Below are positions 62,274 through 62,337 of a stretch of 62,337 nt of DNA, in pieces; positions within the stretch are counted from its first letter, which is position 1; each line of letters starts with the position of its first letter. Under the pieces are notes generated by a model. That model was not told where the DNA came from, made no database searches, and saw nothing but the letters and a program-made list of their open reading frames with translations. This DNA is from Flexilinea sp. (GTDB lineage: Bacteria; Chloroflexota; Anaerolineae; Anaerolineales; Anaerolineaceae). The translations under genes and the position numbers were made by a program. The stretch lies in NCBI GenBank assembly GCA_026645735.1, contig JAPKMT010000014.1, forward strand, positions 1 through 62,337, written 5' to 3'.

Positions 62274-62337
62274 CAGTAATTCGAAATATGGAAATGCTTT
62301 TCGAATAGAGAAAGAAAATTTGTAGTTGTGGTGTTTT
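62274..62337. mobile_element. MITE-like element, long form, truncated by the window end
   Basis: The left end CAGTAATTCGAAATAT (62274-62289) is followed by the internal arm TTTTCGAATAGAGAAAGAAAA, nearly identical to copy A, and the beginning of the core palindrome TTTGTAGTTGTGGTGTTTT. The other half is outside the window. Its core arm differs again from copies A to C. Confidence 0.75.

Overview
The window looks like a chromosomal segment of a strictly anaerobic, fermentative bacterium, most probably a member of the Anaerolineae (Chloroflexota). This is inference: the N-terminal half of the DNA polymerase III beta clamp (58134-59264) resembles the Anaerolineae form from memory, the exported proteins have signal peptidase I-type signals rather than lipoboxes, and the gene set is anaerobic (Nfn transhydrogenase, FeFe-hydrogenase-like sensor, 2-oxoacid:ferredoxin oxidoreductase, CoA-transferase). 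No rRNA or phage was seen. One tRNA (Ser, GCU) is present.

Layout. (1) 50-8329, minus strand: a seven-gene nucleoside uptake and salvage operon (BMP-type binding protein, ATPase, two permeases, purine nucleoside phosphorylase, MTA/5'-deoxyadenosine-type deaminase, MtnA-like isomerase), with a LysR regulator divergent at 8814-9752. (2) 10512-16311, plus strand: redox and hydrogen block: NfnA, NfnB, a thioredoxin-like 2Fe-2S ferredoxin, a hydrogenase-like sensor with a PAS domain, and an overlapping SpoIIE/PP2C phosphatase. (3) 16546-17006: tRNA-Ser, a tRNA-like remnant and GC-rich inverted repeats. (4) 17043-27228: an AraF/RbsB-type sugar ABC transporter, a divergent LacI regulator forming a tight operon with an SGNH hydrolase and a nitrilase-family hydrolase, and a giant DUF5107-like/TPR protein; LacI-type operator candidates sit in front of both minus-strand units. 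(5) 27737-33015: three uroporphyrinogen-decarboxylase-superfamily (MtaA-like) proteins and a secreted NPCBM protein. (6) 33273-37887: a GT-C type membrane protein, class III fructose-1,6-bisphosphatase and uridine kinase. (7) 37957-44567: two divergent molybdenum hydroxylases (a fused, selenium-type xanthine dehydrogenase and a three-subunit one). (8) 44642-50412: AlkD-like glycosylase, YfhO-family membrane protein, AIR-synthase-like protein. (9) 51041-55679: CoA-transferase, P-loop protein and a four-subunit 2-oxoacid:ferredoxin oxidoreductase. (10) 55793-62136, minus strand: PEP-synthase-like protein, dnaN, AzlD, AzlC and a radical SAM protein.

The most striking signal is not a gene. A family of small intergenic elements is scattered through the window. 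Its ends are 16-18 bp inverted repeats (consensus CAGCGATTCGAAATAT). Three complete long copies are 123, 123 and 124 bp and carry a central palindrome whose arms are perfectly paired in each copy but differ in sequence between copies. Shorter 63-74 bp copies lack the palindrome. Two copies have exact 9-bp flanking direct repeats and a third has an 8/9 match, so these are transposed, MITE-like units. A decayed transposase-like N-terminus (10089-10310) lies beside one such end and may be a relic of the mobilising element.
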